This document shows, piece after piece, positions 43,970 through 55,739 of a stretch of 64,000 nucleotides of DNA. The number at the start of each line of letters is the position of its first letter. Within the stretch, counting starts at the first letter, position 1. Position numbers and translations under genes: made by a program. This stretch comes from Bacillota bacterium (GTDB lineage: Bacteria; Bacillota; Limnochordia; Limnochordales; ZCTH02-B6). The DNA lies in NCBI GenBank assembly GCA_017577945.1, contig PKQS01000010.1, positions 62,001 through 126,000 on the forward strand. Direction: 5' to 3'. The notes under the pieces were generated by a model that saw nothing but the letters and a program-made list of their open reading frames with translations, did no database searches and was not told the DNA's origin.

Positions 43970-46553
43970 CCAACGAACTCCTCTCGGCAGCCATCGCGAT
44001 TAGACGAGCCGGATGCGCCTCGAGGGCGATCCGGCTAAACGCGCCAAACAATTGTTTCACTTTGACACCGTCATTATATCGCACCGACCTACCGACGTCC
44101 ACTTGGCGAAACGCGCCCATGCGCAGCCGGCCGGCTTCGTCCCGTTCGACGAGCCGCAACTCTTCGAATACGTCCAACGCGAACGCCACCCCCTCCGGAT
44201 CCACCAGCCCGGGCCACTCGGCGGCGATGCTCCGGACCAGCGGCTCCGCGGGCGGCAGGATCCCGCCTGCGCCGGCGCGGGCCCGCAGCGCCCGGTACAC
44301 CCAACGTAGCGCTTCGAGGCCCGGATAGCGCCGCTCGAGGCGTTGCCGCGCCGCTTCCACGGCGGCTTGGCCGTACGCCAGGTGGATAACCCAGCCCGGC
44401 GAGGCGGCCGCTTGCAGCAGCGCGGACCAAAAGAGGTCTTCGGCCGCCGGCAGGCCGAAGACGATCAGGTGACCGCGGCCCGGCCACGGCTCACGCGGCG
44501 CGGGCGGGACGTGCAGCGGGGCGCCCGGCTCGGAATCGCCGGACAGCACGATCCAGCGCTGTTCCAGCCGCTCCGGCAGGCTCTCGAGCTCGGTGCCGCT
44601 GCCGTGCAGCGACATGGAGGCGGCTTGAACCAGCGCACCGGCCGGCTCGCCCGCGCCCAGCGCGGCTACCAGGCGAGCGCCGCCGGCCGCCAGCGTAGCC
44701 ATGTACGCGACGCGCGCCAGGGGATGCTCCGGCGCGTCGTCGCGCCGGTCGACGACCGGCACCGCCGCCGGCCGCCGGCCGGGAAGGACGGCCGGCACCG
44801 CGTGCGGCCTCCGCTCCAGGGCTAGGCGCATTTCCGCGGCGGCCAGCGGAGACTGCAGCGCCTTGAGCTCCACCTCCACGCGCCGCCGTCCTTGCCATTC
44901 GGACAGCCGCGGCACGAAAGCCACTTGCACTTCCGTGCCCGGCACCGCCGACTCCAGCAGCGCACCCGCACCGAAGCCGATGGCTTCGTAAACGGCTTCC
45001 GTTTCCGGGCAGCGCAGCGTCAGCTTCAAGTGCTCGCCGTCGCGCCCCACCGTCCGGGCGCCGAGGATCAGAGCCCGCGGCGCCGCCAACAGGGGCGTCG
45101 GATTGCCCGCCCCGAACGGCGCCAGCCGCTCCAGCTCCAGCACCAGCTGTTCGTTGACGTCGCCGAGCCGGACCTCCAAATCGATCCGGGTTTCCGGCAC
45201 CAAATCGGCCGGGCCCAGCACGGCCGCCGCCAGCTCATTGAGGCGGCGGCGCAGCGCCGGCACGTTGGCGCGCGCCACCGTCAGGCCGGCTGCCATCGCG
45301 TGGCCGCCGAACTGCTCCAGCAAGTCGGCGCAACGGCTCAGATGGTACACCAAGTCAAAGGGCCGGATGCTGCGCCCGGACCCTTTTCCTTTTTCTCCAT
45401 CCAACCCGATGACGATGGCCGGCCGGGCAAACCGCTCCACCAGGCGAGACGCCACGATGCCGATGACGCCCGGGTGCCAGCGCTCGCCGTCCACTACCAG
45501 CACCCAGTCCGACAGCATATCCTCTTCTTCGACGCGCCGCAAGGCTTCTTCAAGGATGCCGGCCTCCACACGGCGCCGCTCCTCGTTTTCCCTCTCCAGC
45601 TCCTCGGCCAGCGGCAAAGCCGCCGCCACGTCGTCGCTGAGCAGCAGCCGCACGCCCGTGGCCGCGTGGCTGACCCGGCCCGCCGCGTTAAGCCGCGGCC
45701 CGAGGATGTAAGCCACATCGCCGGCCGTAATGTTCCCCGGCTGCAGCCGAGCCGCCTGGATGAGCGCCTCCAGCCCCGGCAACGGCCGGCTGTTGATGCG
45801 TTCCAGCCCGAGGCGGACGAAAATGCGGTTTTCCCCGACCAGCGGGCAAACGTCGGCGACGGTCCCCAGCGCCACCAGCTGCAGCGCCCAGCCGGGCAGT
45901 GGTCCAGCCCCGAATTTGGCCCACACCGCCTGCAGCAGCTTGTATGCGACGCCGACGCCGGCCAGCTCCCGGAAGGGGTAGGCGCTGTCCGCCCGCTTCG
46001 GGTTCACCACGGCCAAGGCGGGCGGCAAGTCTTCGCCCGGCTCGTGGTGGTCCGTGATGACGACGTCCATGCCGGCCGCCCGGGCCCGCGCCACCTCGGC
46101 GTGGCCGCGAATCCCGCAGTCCACCGAAATCAGAAGGCGCGTTCCGGCCGCCGCCAGCTCGTCGATGGCGCGCGCGTTGAGGCCGTACCCTTCGGCCACC
46201 CGCTCGGGAATGTACCACACGGGCCGCAAGCCCAGGGCAGACAGCCCGCGCACCAAAAGCGCCGTACCGGTCTGGCCGTCGACGTCGTAGTCGCCGTAGA
46301 CGGCCACCGCCTCGCCGCGACGGACCGCTGCCGCCACCCGCTCGGCGGCCGCCTCCATGTCCGGCAGCAGCCGCGGGTCATGCAGTCCCCGCTCGTCGGC
46401 CGACAGGAACGCTCGGACCTCCTCCGGGTCGGTATAGCCGCGCGCGACCAAAAGGCGCGCCGTCAGCGGCGACACGCCGGCGCAGGCCGCGACGCGGCGT
46501 ACCAGCGCCTCGTCCGGAGGCGGGGTGACGATCCAACGGGTATGAACCTTCAT
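43926..46553 (-). CDS. recJ: Single-stranded-DNA exonuclease RecJ
   Basis: The 875-residue nuclease has the DHH motifs YGDYDVDG (86-93), ITDHHEPGE, and DHHA1 motif GGHAMAAGLTV, then an OB-fold (about 460-560). The C-terminal 300 residues form the extension found in Bacillota RecJ. It degrades single-stranded DNA 5' to 3' in repair. The end overlaps apt. The start is ATG 46553 with GGAGGAA upstream. Confidence 0.97.
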   Translation of the reverse strand: MKVHTRWIVTPPPDEALVRRVAACAGVSPLTARLLVARGYTDPEEVRAFLSADERGLHDPRLLPDMEAAAERVAAAVRRGEAVAVYGDYDVDGQTGTALLVRGLSALGLRPVWYIPERVAEGYGLNARAIDELAAAGTRLLISVDCGIRGHAEVARARAAGMDVVITDHHEPGEDLPPALAVVNPKRADSAYPFRELAGVGVAYKLLQAVWAKFGAGPLPGWALQLVALGTVADVCPLVGENRIFVRLGLERINSRPLPGLEALIQAARLQPGNITAGDVAYILGPRLNAAGRVSHAATGVRLLLSDDVAAALPLAEELERENEERRRVEAGILEEALRRVEEEDMLSDWVLVVDGERWHPGVIGIVASRLVERFARPAIVIGLDGEKGKGSGRSIRPFDLVYHLSRCADLLEQFGGHAMAAGLTVARANVPALRRRLNELAAAVLGPADLVPETRIDLEVRLGDVNEQLVLELERLAPFGAGNPTPLLAAPRALILGARTVGRDGEHLKLTLRCPETEAVYEAIGFGAGALLESAVPGTEVQVAFVPRLSEWQGRRRVEVELKALQSPLAAAEMRLALERRPHAVPAVLPGRRPAAVPVVDRRDDAPEHPLARVAYMATLAAGGARLVAALGAGEPAGALVQAASMSLHGSGTELESLPERLEQRWIVLSGDSEPGAPLHVPPAPREPWPGRGHLIVFGLPAAEDLFWSALLQAAASPGWVIHLAYGQAAVEAARQRLERRYPGLEALRWVYRALRARAGAGGILPPAEPLVRSIAAEWPGLVDPEGVAFALDVFEELRLVERDEAGRLRMGAFRQVDVGRSVRYNDGVKVKQLFGAFSRIALEAHPARLIAMAAERSSLDGFAGAHSGSAGLS

Positions 46554-46595
46554 CGTGTTCCTCCACGGGAGCTTGAAGCGGGACGAAGGCGGACG

Positions 46596-46718
46596 CTAAC
46601 GGGGCAACGGCTCGCCGGGCGATGGGTCTCTGTGCAGCCGCTGCACGCCCACGTCTCCCAAACGCCCCGCAAGGCCTCCAGTCCCGCCGGCGTACATCTT
46701 CTGCAAGCCGGCTGCCAT
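46596..46718 (-). CDS. Doubtful 40-codon reading frame
   Basis: A frame from ATG 46718 (MAAGLQKMYAGGTGGLAGRL) fills most of the 193 bases between the ABC1 kinase gene and recJ. Third positions are GC-rich but less so than neighbours, and the ribosome site is poor. I see no family. Otherwise the gap holds nothing I can support. Confidence 0.2.
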   Translation of the reverse strand: MAAGLQKMYAGGTGGLAGRLGDVGVQRLHRDPSPGEPLPR

Positions 46719-46746
46719 CCCTGCCCTGCGGCCGGCCCACCGCCCG

Positions 46747-48426
46747 TTACCACGGCCCCGAGCGGATGACCACCAGGGCCAGCCACAAGCCCGTCCCGAA
46801 GGCCGCTGCGAAGACGATGAGGGCCAACACGGGCACGCCATACAGGGTGGGCCCGGGCGCGATGTTCAAGAGGACGATGGAACCCAGGAAGAGCGCCGCA
46901 AACACGACGGCCATCGCGATGCGGTTGTAGCCCCGTTCCAGCCGCTTGACGGCTCGTTCCAGCCCCTCGACGGCCACACGCACCCGCACGTCCCCGCGGT
47001 TGACGCGCTGGATGGCCCGTTCCAGCTGGCCCGGCAAGCCCCGCAGCGTTTTGGCCAGCTCCACCGCGTCCCGGGTGCCCCGCCGCGCCAGCGCCGCCGG
47101 GTGCACCCGGCGCCGCAGCAGCTCAGCGGCAAACGGCCGCGCGACTTCCAGCGCGTTGAAGTCGGGATCGAGCTGTTTGCCCAAGCCTTCGATGGTGACC
47201 AGCGCCTTGCCCAGAACCAACAGGTCGGCGGGCAGGCGGAGCTGGTGGTCGTGGACCAGCTGGATCACTTCGTTGACGATGAGTCCTACGGCCAGCTCTT
47301 TCAGCGTCTTGCCGTGGTAGCGATCCAGCATGTCGGACAAGTCCCGCGCCAGCGCGCCCAAACCGGCGTCTTCGCCCACGGCGTCAAGTCGCAGCAGCCC
47401 GTCGATGATGCGCGCCACGTCACGCTGGGTGGCGCCGATGAACAGGTCGGCCACCGCGTCCAGCGTCTCTTCGTCCAAGCGCCCCACGATGCCGAAATCG
47501 ATGACGCCCAGCCGTCCGCCGGGCAGCACGAACAAGTTGCCCGGGTGCGGATCGCCGTGAAACAGGCCGTGCAGGAAGACCATCTTCAGGAACGTCTCGG
47601 CCCCGAGCTTGGCCACCGCCGCCGGGTCGACTCCCAGGCGCGCGAGCCCGTCCCGGTCGGTGATCTTCACGCCCCCGACGTGCTCCATGACCAGGACGCG
47701 GCTGGTCGTCAGCTGCTCGTAAACCTGCGGGATGACGACGCGTGGATCATCGGCCAGCAGGCGGCGAAAGCGCTGGGTGTAGGCCGCCTCCAGGCGGTAG
47801 TCCATCTCGCGCCGCAGCGTCCGGGCGAACTCGTTGACGACCTCAACAAACGAGACGCGGGCCGCCGGCCAACGCTCGTCGGCCCGCTGCGCCAGCGCGG
47901 CCAGGATGTCCAAGTCAACCTCGACGATGTCCTCAATGCCCGGCCGCCGTACTTTGACCACGACTTCCGCGCCGTCGGCCAGCACAGCGCGGTGCACTTG
48001 GCCGATAGACGCCGCGCCGATGGGCTCGGGGTCCACCGAGCGGAACAGCGCAGACAAAGGCTTGCCCAGCTCCCGCTCGATTTCCCCCGCGATCTTTTCG
48101 AACGGCACCGGGGGTACTCTGTCCTGCAGCCGCGCCAGCTCGGCCACCACGTCGGCCGGAAGAAGGTCGGGGCGCGCGCTGAGCATCTGCCCCAGCTTGA
48201 TAAACGTCGGGCCCAGCTCCTCCAGCGCCGCCCGCAGCCGAGCCCCGCGCGGCCGGTGTTCCGGCTCCTCCCCTTGGATGCGGCGCCGCAGCGGCACGAG
48301 GTGCTGCAGCTCCATGCTCTCGACGATGTAGCCGAAACCGTGGCGCAGCAGCACTTCCGCAATGCGCCGGTACCGCCGCAGATGCCGATAGCGCCGTTGC
48401 AGGCCGATGGGCAAGGCCGTCACCAC
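46747..48426 (-). CDS. ABC1/UbiB-family atypical protein kinase
   Basis: The 559-residue protein has the family's signature: LGPTFIKLGQMLSARPDLL (the KxGQ motif), GAASIGQVHRAVL, HGDPHPGNLF and IDFGIVGRL. Two membrane helices close the protein (about 500-555). In E. coli UbiB supports ubiquinone synthesis; in Bacillota the role is unclear. The GTG start at 48426 or 48423 has only a weak ribosome site. It lies 25 bases after secF. Confidence 0.93.
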   Translation of the reverse strand: MVTALPIGLQRRYRHLRRYRRIAEVLLRHGFGYIVESMELQHLVPLRRRIQGEEPEHRPRGARLRAALEELGPTFIKLGQMLSARPDLLPADVVAELARLQDRVPPVPFEKIAGEIERELGKPLSALFRSVDPEPIGAASIGQVHRAVLADGAEVVVKVRRPGIEDIVEVDLDILAALAQRADERWPAARVSFVEVVNEFARTLRREMDYRLEAAYTQRFRRLLADDPRVVIPQVYEQLTTSRVLVMEHVGGVKITDRDGLARLGVDPAAVAKLGAETFLKMVFLHGLFHGDPHPGNLFVLPGGRLGVIDFGIVGRLDEETLDAVADLFIGATQRDVARIIDGLLRLDAVGEDAGLGALARDLSDMLDRYHGKTLKELAVGLIVNEVIQLVHDHQLRLPADLLVLGKALVTIEGLGKQLDPDFNALEVARPFAAELLRRRVHPAALARRGTRDAVELAKTLRGLPGQLERAIQRVNRGDVRVRVAVEGLERAVKRLERGYNRIAMAVVFAALFLGSIVLLNIAPGPTLYGVPVLALIVFAAAFGTGLWLALVVIRSGPW

Positions 48427-48451
48427 CCGCCGCGGAAGCCGCCGGCGGCCC

Positions 48452-49354
48452 TCAGGCCGCAGCGGCCCGCGGTTTCTTCTCGCCGCGCAGGCGCCACCAG
48501 AGCCACAAGGGGCTAGCCACAAACAGCGAAGCGTAGGAGCCTACCACGATCCCTACGAAGAGCACGAGCATGAAGCCGCGAATGGTGTCGCCGCCGAAGG
48601 CCAGCAGGCTCACGACGACCAGCAGCGTCGTCAGGCTGGTGTTGATGGTGCGCGCCAGCGTCTCGTTCAGGCTGCGGTTGACGACGTCCGCGGACGGCTT
48701 TTCCTCGCGCACCTGCACGTGCTCGCGGATGCGGTCGAAAATGACGATCGTGTCGTTGACGGAATAACCCAGCACCGTCAGGACCGCGGCGATAAATGAA
48801 CTGTTGACCTCCAACTCCAGCAGCGACACGAACCCGAGCACAATGATGACGTTGTGGAGCAGCGTCGCGATGGCGACGACGCTGAACCGCATCTCGAACC
48901 GGAGCCACAAATAGGCCAGCATGCCCACGGCGGACAGGGCCAAAGCCAAGAGCGCGTTGCGCACCAGCTCCGCGCCGATGACGGGGCCGATGAACTCGGT
49001 CCGGCGCTCTTCCGCCTGCCCGAACGCGGCCGCCAGCGCGGCGTCGACGCGCGCCACCGCGTCGGCCGACTCCGCCGCAAAGCGAATGAGGACGCTGCTC
49101 GCCTCGGGCACGGGCTGCACTACCGCGCTTCCAAGCTGCAAGTCGGCCAGCGCCGGCGCCAGCAGCACCTCCCGCACCTCGCCCGCGGTGACCGGCCGGC
49201 CGAGGCCGCGCTCCAGCAGTACGCCGCCGGTGAAGTCGATGCCCCAGCGGAATCCTTTAACCGCGATGGTGACCAGGCTCAGCAGGACCATGGCCGCTGC
49301 CAGCGCGACGGTGAAGCGGCTGTAGCGCAAGAAATCGAACCGCGTCGCCGTCAT
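48452..49354 (-). CDS. secF: Protein translocase subunit SecF
   Basis: The 300-residue protein has six membrane helices and the SecF motifs GIDFTGGVLLE, FEMRFSVVAIATLLHNV, GYSVNDTIVIFDRIRE and LARTINTSLTTLL. It uses the proton gradient to help SecYEG export. The ATG at 49354 overlaps the secD stop by four bases. secD and secF are separate here, not fused as in B. subtilis. Confidence 0.97.
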   Translation of the reverse strand: MTATRFDFLRYSRFTVALAAAMVLLSLVTIAVKGFRWGIDFTGGVLLERGLGRPVTAGEVREVLLAPALADLQLGSAVVQPVPEASSVLIRFAAESADAVARVDAALAAAFGQAEERRTEFIGPVIGAELVRNALLALALSAVGMLAYLWLRFEMRFSVVAIATLLHNVIIVLGFVSLLELEVNSSFIAAVLTVLGYSVNDTIVIFDRIREHVQVREEKPSADVVNRSLNETLARTINTSLTTLLVVVSLLAFGGDTIRGFMLVLFVGIVVGSYASLFVASPLWLWWRLRGEKKPRAAAA

Positions 49355-50556
49355 CGCGCCACCGCCTCCTTCACGCCGAACCAGGCCGCAGCCCGGCCGG
49401 GCCGCGCGTCCAGCGCGCACTCAAGCAGCCAGCGCGTCACGACGATGGCCGTAAACATGCTGGCCAAAATGCCCAAGCCCAAGGTGACCGCGAAGCCGCG
49501 CACGGGCCCGGTGCCGAAGTAGTACAGCGCCGCCGCCGTCAGCAGCGTCGTCAGGTTGGAGTCGAGGATGGCCGCCAGCGCCCGCTGAAAACCAGCGCGC
49601 ACCGCAGCCCTCACCCGCTTGCCCGCCCGGAGCTCTTCCTTGATCCGCTCAAAGATGAGCACGTTGGCGTCTACGGCCATGCCGATGGACAAGATGAAGC
49701 CGGCGATGCCGGGCAGCGTCAGCGTCGCGCCCAAGCGCCCCAGCAGCGCCACCACGATGACGACGTACACGCCCAGCGCCAAGTCGGCTAGAAAGCCGGG
49801 CAGGCGGTAGTAGGCCAGCATGTAGAGCACGACCAGCACGAGACCTACGACGCCGGCCCGCAGGCTCCGCTCCACCGACTCCTGACCCAAACTGGGGCCT
49901 ACGGTGGAGAGACTCTCCACCTGGAGCGCCACCGGCAGCGCGCCGTGCTTCAGCTGAATCGCCAGGCTTCGCGCTTCCTCGTAGGTAAAGTTGCCCGTAA
50001 TGAGCCCGACGCCGCCCGTCACCGGCTCGTTGACGACCGGAGCCACCAGCAGCTCTCCGTCCAGCAGGTGCGGAATCACGTCGCCCACGTACCTGGACGT
50101 CAGCCGCGCGAACTTTTCCGCGCCCTCCGGCGTAAACTCGATTTCCACCGCCGGCCGTCCCAAGTGGTCCCGGCCGACGCGAGCGTCGCGCAAGTCGGCG
50201 CCGGTCAGCACCGTGCGTCCCAACGGGTCTTGGATTTCCAGCACCGCCGTCTTGCCGATGGTGGCGACGGCCGTTTCCCGGTCCGTCACGCCGGGAAGCT
50301 CCACCACGATGCGCCGGTCGCCTTGCCGCTGGATGACGGGCTCGGCCACGCCTAAGGCGTTGACGCGCCGCTCGATGACGGCTACCGCGCCTTCCATCGC
50401 CTCATCGGTCACGGCACCGTCGCGAGCCTCCAGGACGATGTGGATGCCCCCCCGCAAGTCGAGGCCCAGCTGAATCGGAAACCGGTACAAAGAAGCGCCG
50501 GCGACGGCGACGATCGCAAGAAGACCCAGCACTCGCACCCAGTTGCCGCGAGACAA
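49351..50556 (-). CDS. secD: Protein translocase subunit SecD
   Basis: The 401-residue protein has one N-terminal helix, the periplasmic P1 domain (LGLDLRGGIHIVLE, then NALGVAEPVIQRQGD) and five helices with SIGMAVDANVLIFERIKEE. It is the partner of SecF. It starts at TTG 50556, eight bases after AGGAGG. P1 is shorter than in E. coli. The 78 bases upstream form a GC-rich stem. Confidence 0.97.
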   Translation of the reverse strand: MSRGNWVRVLGLLAIVAVAGASLYRFPIQLGLDLRGGIHIVLEARDGAVTDEAMEGAVAVIERRVNALGVAEPVIQRQGDRRIVVELPGVTDRETAVATIGKTAVLEIQDPLGRTVLTGADLRDARVGRDHLGRPAVEIEFTPEGAEKFARLTSRYVGDVIPHLLDGELLVAPVVNEPVTGGVGLITGNFTYEEARSLAIQLKHGALPVALQVESLSTVGPSLGQESVERSLRAGVVGLVLVVLYMLAYYRLPGFLADLALGVYVVIVVALLGRLGATLTLPGIAGFILSIGMAVDANVLIFERIKEELRAGKRVRAAVRAGFQRALAAILDSNLTTLLTAAALYYFGTGPVRGFAVTLGLGILASMFTAIVVTRWLLECALDARPGRAAAWFGVKEAVAR

Positions 50557-50576
50557 ACTCGTATCCTCCTCCGCCG

Positions 50577-50634
50577 GACCTAGACGCGCCGGCGCGGCGC
50601 GAACGCGGCGGCTTGCCGGCGTCCGCGCCGCGTC
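50577..50634. repeat. GC-rich imperfect inverted repeat between the HD gene and secD
   Basis: GACGCG/CGCGTC and GGCGCGG/CCGCGCC arms flank a GC-rich centre directly after the HD gene stop. No T run follows, so I only record the structure. Confidence 0.35.
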
Positions 50635-51309
50635 TTACAACAACGTCGCTCCGTTGATGACCAGGTGAAAACGCGCGTCCAGCGCTTCAGCCGCGCGCCG
50701 CGACATGACCATGCGGTCGAGGAAGATCTCGAAATACTCCATGACCGACGTCACGTCGCGCTCAATCGTCAGGTCCAGCGTAATGCTGCGCGATGCGCCG
50801 TCGACGTTGAGAAACGAGCGCACGACGGCGTAGTTCACGCGATCGTGGATATCGAACGTAGCCACGTCCTGGTTCCGCACTCGCGTGCGGTGGACGTCGC
50901 TCTTGTCGGCCAAAATCAGCGCCGCGGCCACCTCGTTTACCGGGTGGCCGTGCTTTTCCTCATGGTTGCCGATCGCGCCGATGACGATGGCCACTTCGTC
51001 CGGTGGCATCCCCAAGTCGAGCAGGATGGGCGCCATGAGCGCCGCCCCGATTTGGGCATGTCCCTCCCGGGCCACGACGTTGCCCACGTCATGGGTCCAG
51101 CCGGCGATGGCCGCCAGCTCGGCCTGCCGCTCGTCGTACCCCAACCGCTTCAGGACGTTGTACGCGATGCGCGACACCAGCCCGCAGTGGCGCTCGCCGT
51201 GTTCCGTGAAACCTTGAGCCGCCAGGTGGCGATCGGCCCCGGCGATATACGCCGCCACGCGCGGCTCCGCTTTCACCGTCTCCACCGTCACGCGCCGCGA
51301 AGCCGCCAT
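50635..51309 (-). CDS. HD-domain phosphohydrolase of unknown substrate
   Basis: The 224-residue protein has an HD domain: ERHCGLVSRIAYNVLKRLG, then GWTHDVGN with the HD pair, NHEEKHGHPVNEVAAALILAD further on. The second half (ITLDLTIERDVTSVMEYF) is a beta domain. This family lies between yajC and secD in several Clostridia. It is probably a nucleotide or cyclic-dinucleotide hydrolase (inference). Confidence 0.85.
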   Translation of the reverse strand: MAASRRVTVETVKAEPRVAAYIAGADRHLAAQGFTEHGERHCGLVSRIAYNVLKRLGYDERQAELAAIAGWTHDVGNVVAREGHAQIGAALMAPILLDLGMPPDEVAIVIGAIGNHEEKHGHPVNEVAAALILADKSDVHRTRVRNQDVATFDIHDRVNYAVVRSFLNVDGASRSITLDLTIERDVTSVMEYFEIFLDRMVMSRRAAEALDARFHLVINGATLL

Positions 51310-51316
51310 GGCCGCC

Positions 51317-51622
51317 TCAGTCTCTCCCTTTCACGCGGGCGACGCTTTCGCGGCTCATGCGCAACTCGACTTTGTCGGCCACGCGCAGCCGCAGCTCATC
51401 GTCGTACAGCGCGGTGATCTCGCCGTGAATGCCGCCGATGGTGATCACCTTGTCGCCCACCTTCAGCGACGCCAGCATCTGCTGCCGCTTCTTCTGCTGC
51501 TGCACCTGCGGGCGGATCAGCAGGAAGTAAAACACCATCAACATCACAAGAAGCGGCAAGTACGCCAGCAAACCTGACGCGGCGGCCGCGCCGCTTGCCG
51601 TCAGCCAAACCAAGCCCGTCAC
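51317..51622 (-). CDS. yajC: Preprotein translocase subunit YajC
   Basis: The protein of about 98-101 residues has one membrane helix (about 18-38), the RPQVQQQKKRQQML motif and a small beta domain (KVGDKVITIGGIHGEI). It is part of the SecDF-YajC complex. GTG 51622 directly abuts AAGGAGC, so TTG 51613, nine bases from it, may be the true start. tgt lies 30 bases upstream. Confidence 0.95.
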   Translation of the reverse strand: MTGLVWLTASGAAAASGLLAYLPLLVMLMVFYFLLIRPQVQQQKKRQQMLASLKVGDKVITIGGIHGEITALYDDELRLRVADKVELRMSRESVARVKGRD

Positions 51623-51652
51623 GCTCCTTTGACCACTTCTCTCTTACACAAC

Positions 51653-53896
<2,244 letters not shown>

Positions 53897-53900
<4 letters not shown>

Positions 53901-54883
53901 CGGAAGCCCAGCTCCTGCAGCGACCCGGCGCGGTCCCGCCAGCCCGGTTTCGCCTTCACCCACAAGTCGAGGTGGACCTGGCTGCCCAGCAACCGTTCGA
54001 TCTCCATGCGGGCTGCTTGGCCGATGCGCTTGAGCATGGAGCCCTGCTTGCCGATGATGATGCCCTTCTGGCTCTCCCGGTCGACGACGATGGTGGCCCG
54101 GATGTCGATCAAATCCCGGTCCGGCCGCCGCTTCATCTCCTCGACGACGACGGCCACCGAGTGCGGCACTTCATCTTCGGTGTTGTGCAGCACCTGCTCG
54201 CGGATGAGCTCGGCCACCATGAACTGCTCGGGGGCGTCGGTGATCCAGTCGTCGGGGTAATACTTGGGACCCTCCGGGAGGCGCGCGATGAGCGCCTCCA
54301 CCAGCGCGTCGAGGCCCTCGCCCGTCACGGCCGATACCGGCGCCACATGCTCGAACGACCCCAAGCTGAGGAACGGCGCCACGCACCGGGCCGTGCGCTC
54401 GTCGCCGAAGCGGGCCGTCAGCTCCTGAAGCTCCTCCGGACTCGGTTCCGGCCGCTCGGGGGCGCCTTCCTCGTCCTCCGCGGGCGGCACGGTACCGAAC
54501 GCGTCCAGCTTGTTCACCACGAGGATGATGGGCTTGTCGACGCGGGCCAGCCGCTCGGCGATCCAGCGATCCCGCGCGCGCGGCCCTTCGGCACCGTCCA
54601 CGACGAACAGGACGATGTCGACGTCCGGAATAGCCCCCTGCGCGGCCTTGGCCATGTACTCGCCCAGCAGGTGCCGCGGCTTGTGCAGCCCTGGCGTGTC
54701 GACGAACACGATTTGCGCGTCGGGCCGCGTCAGCACGCCCCGGATGCGGTGGCGGGTCGTCTGCGGCTTGTCGGAGACGATGGCCACCTTTTCTCCGACC
54801 AGCGCGTTGACGAGAGTGGACTTGCCGACGTTGGGCCGGCCGATGAGCGCGACATACCCGGAACGAAACGGTTTCTCGCTCAT
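53897..54883 (-). CDS. era: GTPase Era with an acidic insertion
   Basis: The 328-residue GTPase has G1 GRPNVGKS (15-22), G3 DTPGLHKPRH, G4 NKLD (124-127), G5 VSAVTGEGLDAL, and a KH domain with ESQKGIIIGKQGSMLKRIG. It helps 16S maturation and 30S assembly. It is about 27 residues longer than usual because of an acidic, Pro-rich segment (about 130-175) after G4. The ATG at 54883 follows GGTGAGG. It lies after dgkA-cdd, the Bacillus order. Confidence 0.96.
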
Positions 54884-54887
54884 GCCC

Positions 54888-55739
54888 TCACCCTTTCGTC
54901 CCATCCAGCTGGAACATGCCGGGCAAGAGCTCGCGTACCGTCATGACACGGCGCTGTCCGGCTACGTTGGCCATGATGACCGGCATGTCCGGCGCAAACT
55001 CGGCCAGCACCTGCCGGCAAATGCCGCACGGCGGCACCGGCTCGGGATAGTCCGCGACGACGGCCAGCGCCACCCACTCCCGCTCGCCCGCCGCGATGGC
55101 CGCCGCCGCGGCCGACCGCTCCGCGCAAATCGTTGCGCCCAGCGACGCGTTTTCGAAGTTGCAGCCCGTGAAGATGCGCCCGCTCGCGGTGAGCAGCGCC
55201 GCGCCGACCTTGAAGCCCGAATGCGGCACGTACGCCCGCTCCCGCACCGCTAGCGCCTCCGCCAGCAGTTTTTCCTCGTTCAGCTTCACCACGTCCGCCA
55301 TCCTCCTTGTCGGCAGCCGCCGCTGCGCCAGCCTGGGCGCGGCCGCGAGCCCCGCGGCCGCGCCGGCGGCCCCCAGCGGCGTCAAGTAGTCGCGGAACAC
55401 GAAGAATCCGACGGCCACCGCCGCGCCGGCGGTGGTCAACACGGCGGCCGCCGCGACGTTTTTCGCCGCGGCCGCCAGGGGATGCCTGCCGGGCGACCAC
55501 ATGTCCACGGCCCGCTCCAGAGCCGTGTTGAACAGCTCCGCGCCGATGACGAGAGCCACGGTCAGCACCAGCAGCGCCATGCGTTCCGGCCCCACGCCCG
55601 CCAGCCAGCCGAGGAGCAGCGCCGCCGCGGCGGCGGCCACATGAATGCGCAAATTGCGCTCGCTGCGCAGCGCGTCCCGCCAGCCTTGCAGTGCAAAGCG
55701 AAAGCTTTCGCCGAGCGTGCGCGCCTTCAACGCGGCCAC
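54888..55739 (-). CDS. DgkA-Cdd fusion: undecaprenol/diacylglycerol kinase + cytidine deaminase
   Basis: One 283-residue frame joins two proteins that are separate neighbours in Bacillus. Residues 1-120 are a DgkA-type lipid kinase (SERNLRIH, GAELFNTALERAVDMWS, three membrane helices). Residues about 150-283 are cytidine deaminase, with the zinc site CAE (205-207) and PCGIC (237-241). At the joint, AAGGAGG (55308-55302) stands nine bases before GTG 55292, which would start a 134-residue Cdd, the normal size. So the deaminase may be made both fused and free. It overlaps ybeY by 13 bases. Confidence 0.93.
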   Translation of the reverse strand: MAALKARTLGESFRFALQGWRDALRSERNLRIHVAAAAAALLLGWLAGVGPERMALLVLTVALVIGAELFNTALERAVDMWSPGRHPLAAAAKNVAAAAVLTTAGAAVAVGFFVFRDYLTPLGAAGAAAGLAAAPRLAQRRLPTRRMADVVKLNEEKLLAEALAVRERAYVPHSGFKVGAALLTASGRIFTGCNFENASLGATICAERSAAAAAIAAGEREWVALAVVADYPEPVPPCGICRQVLAEFAPDMPVIMANVAGQRRVMTVRELLPGMFQLDGTKG

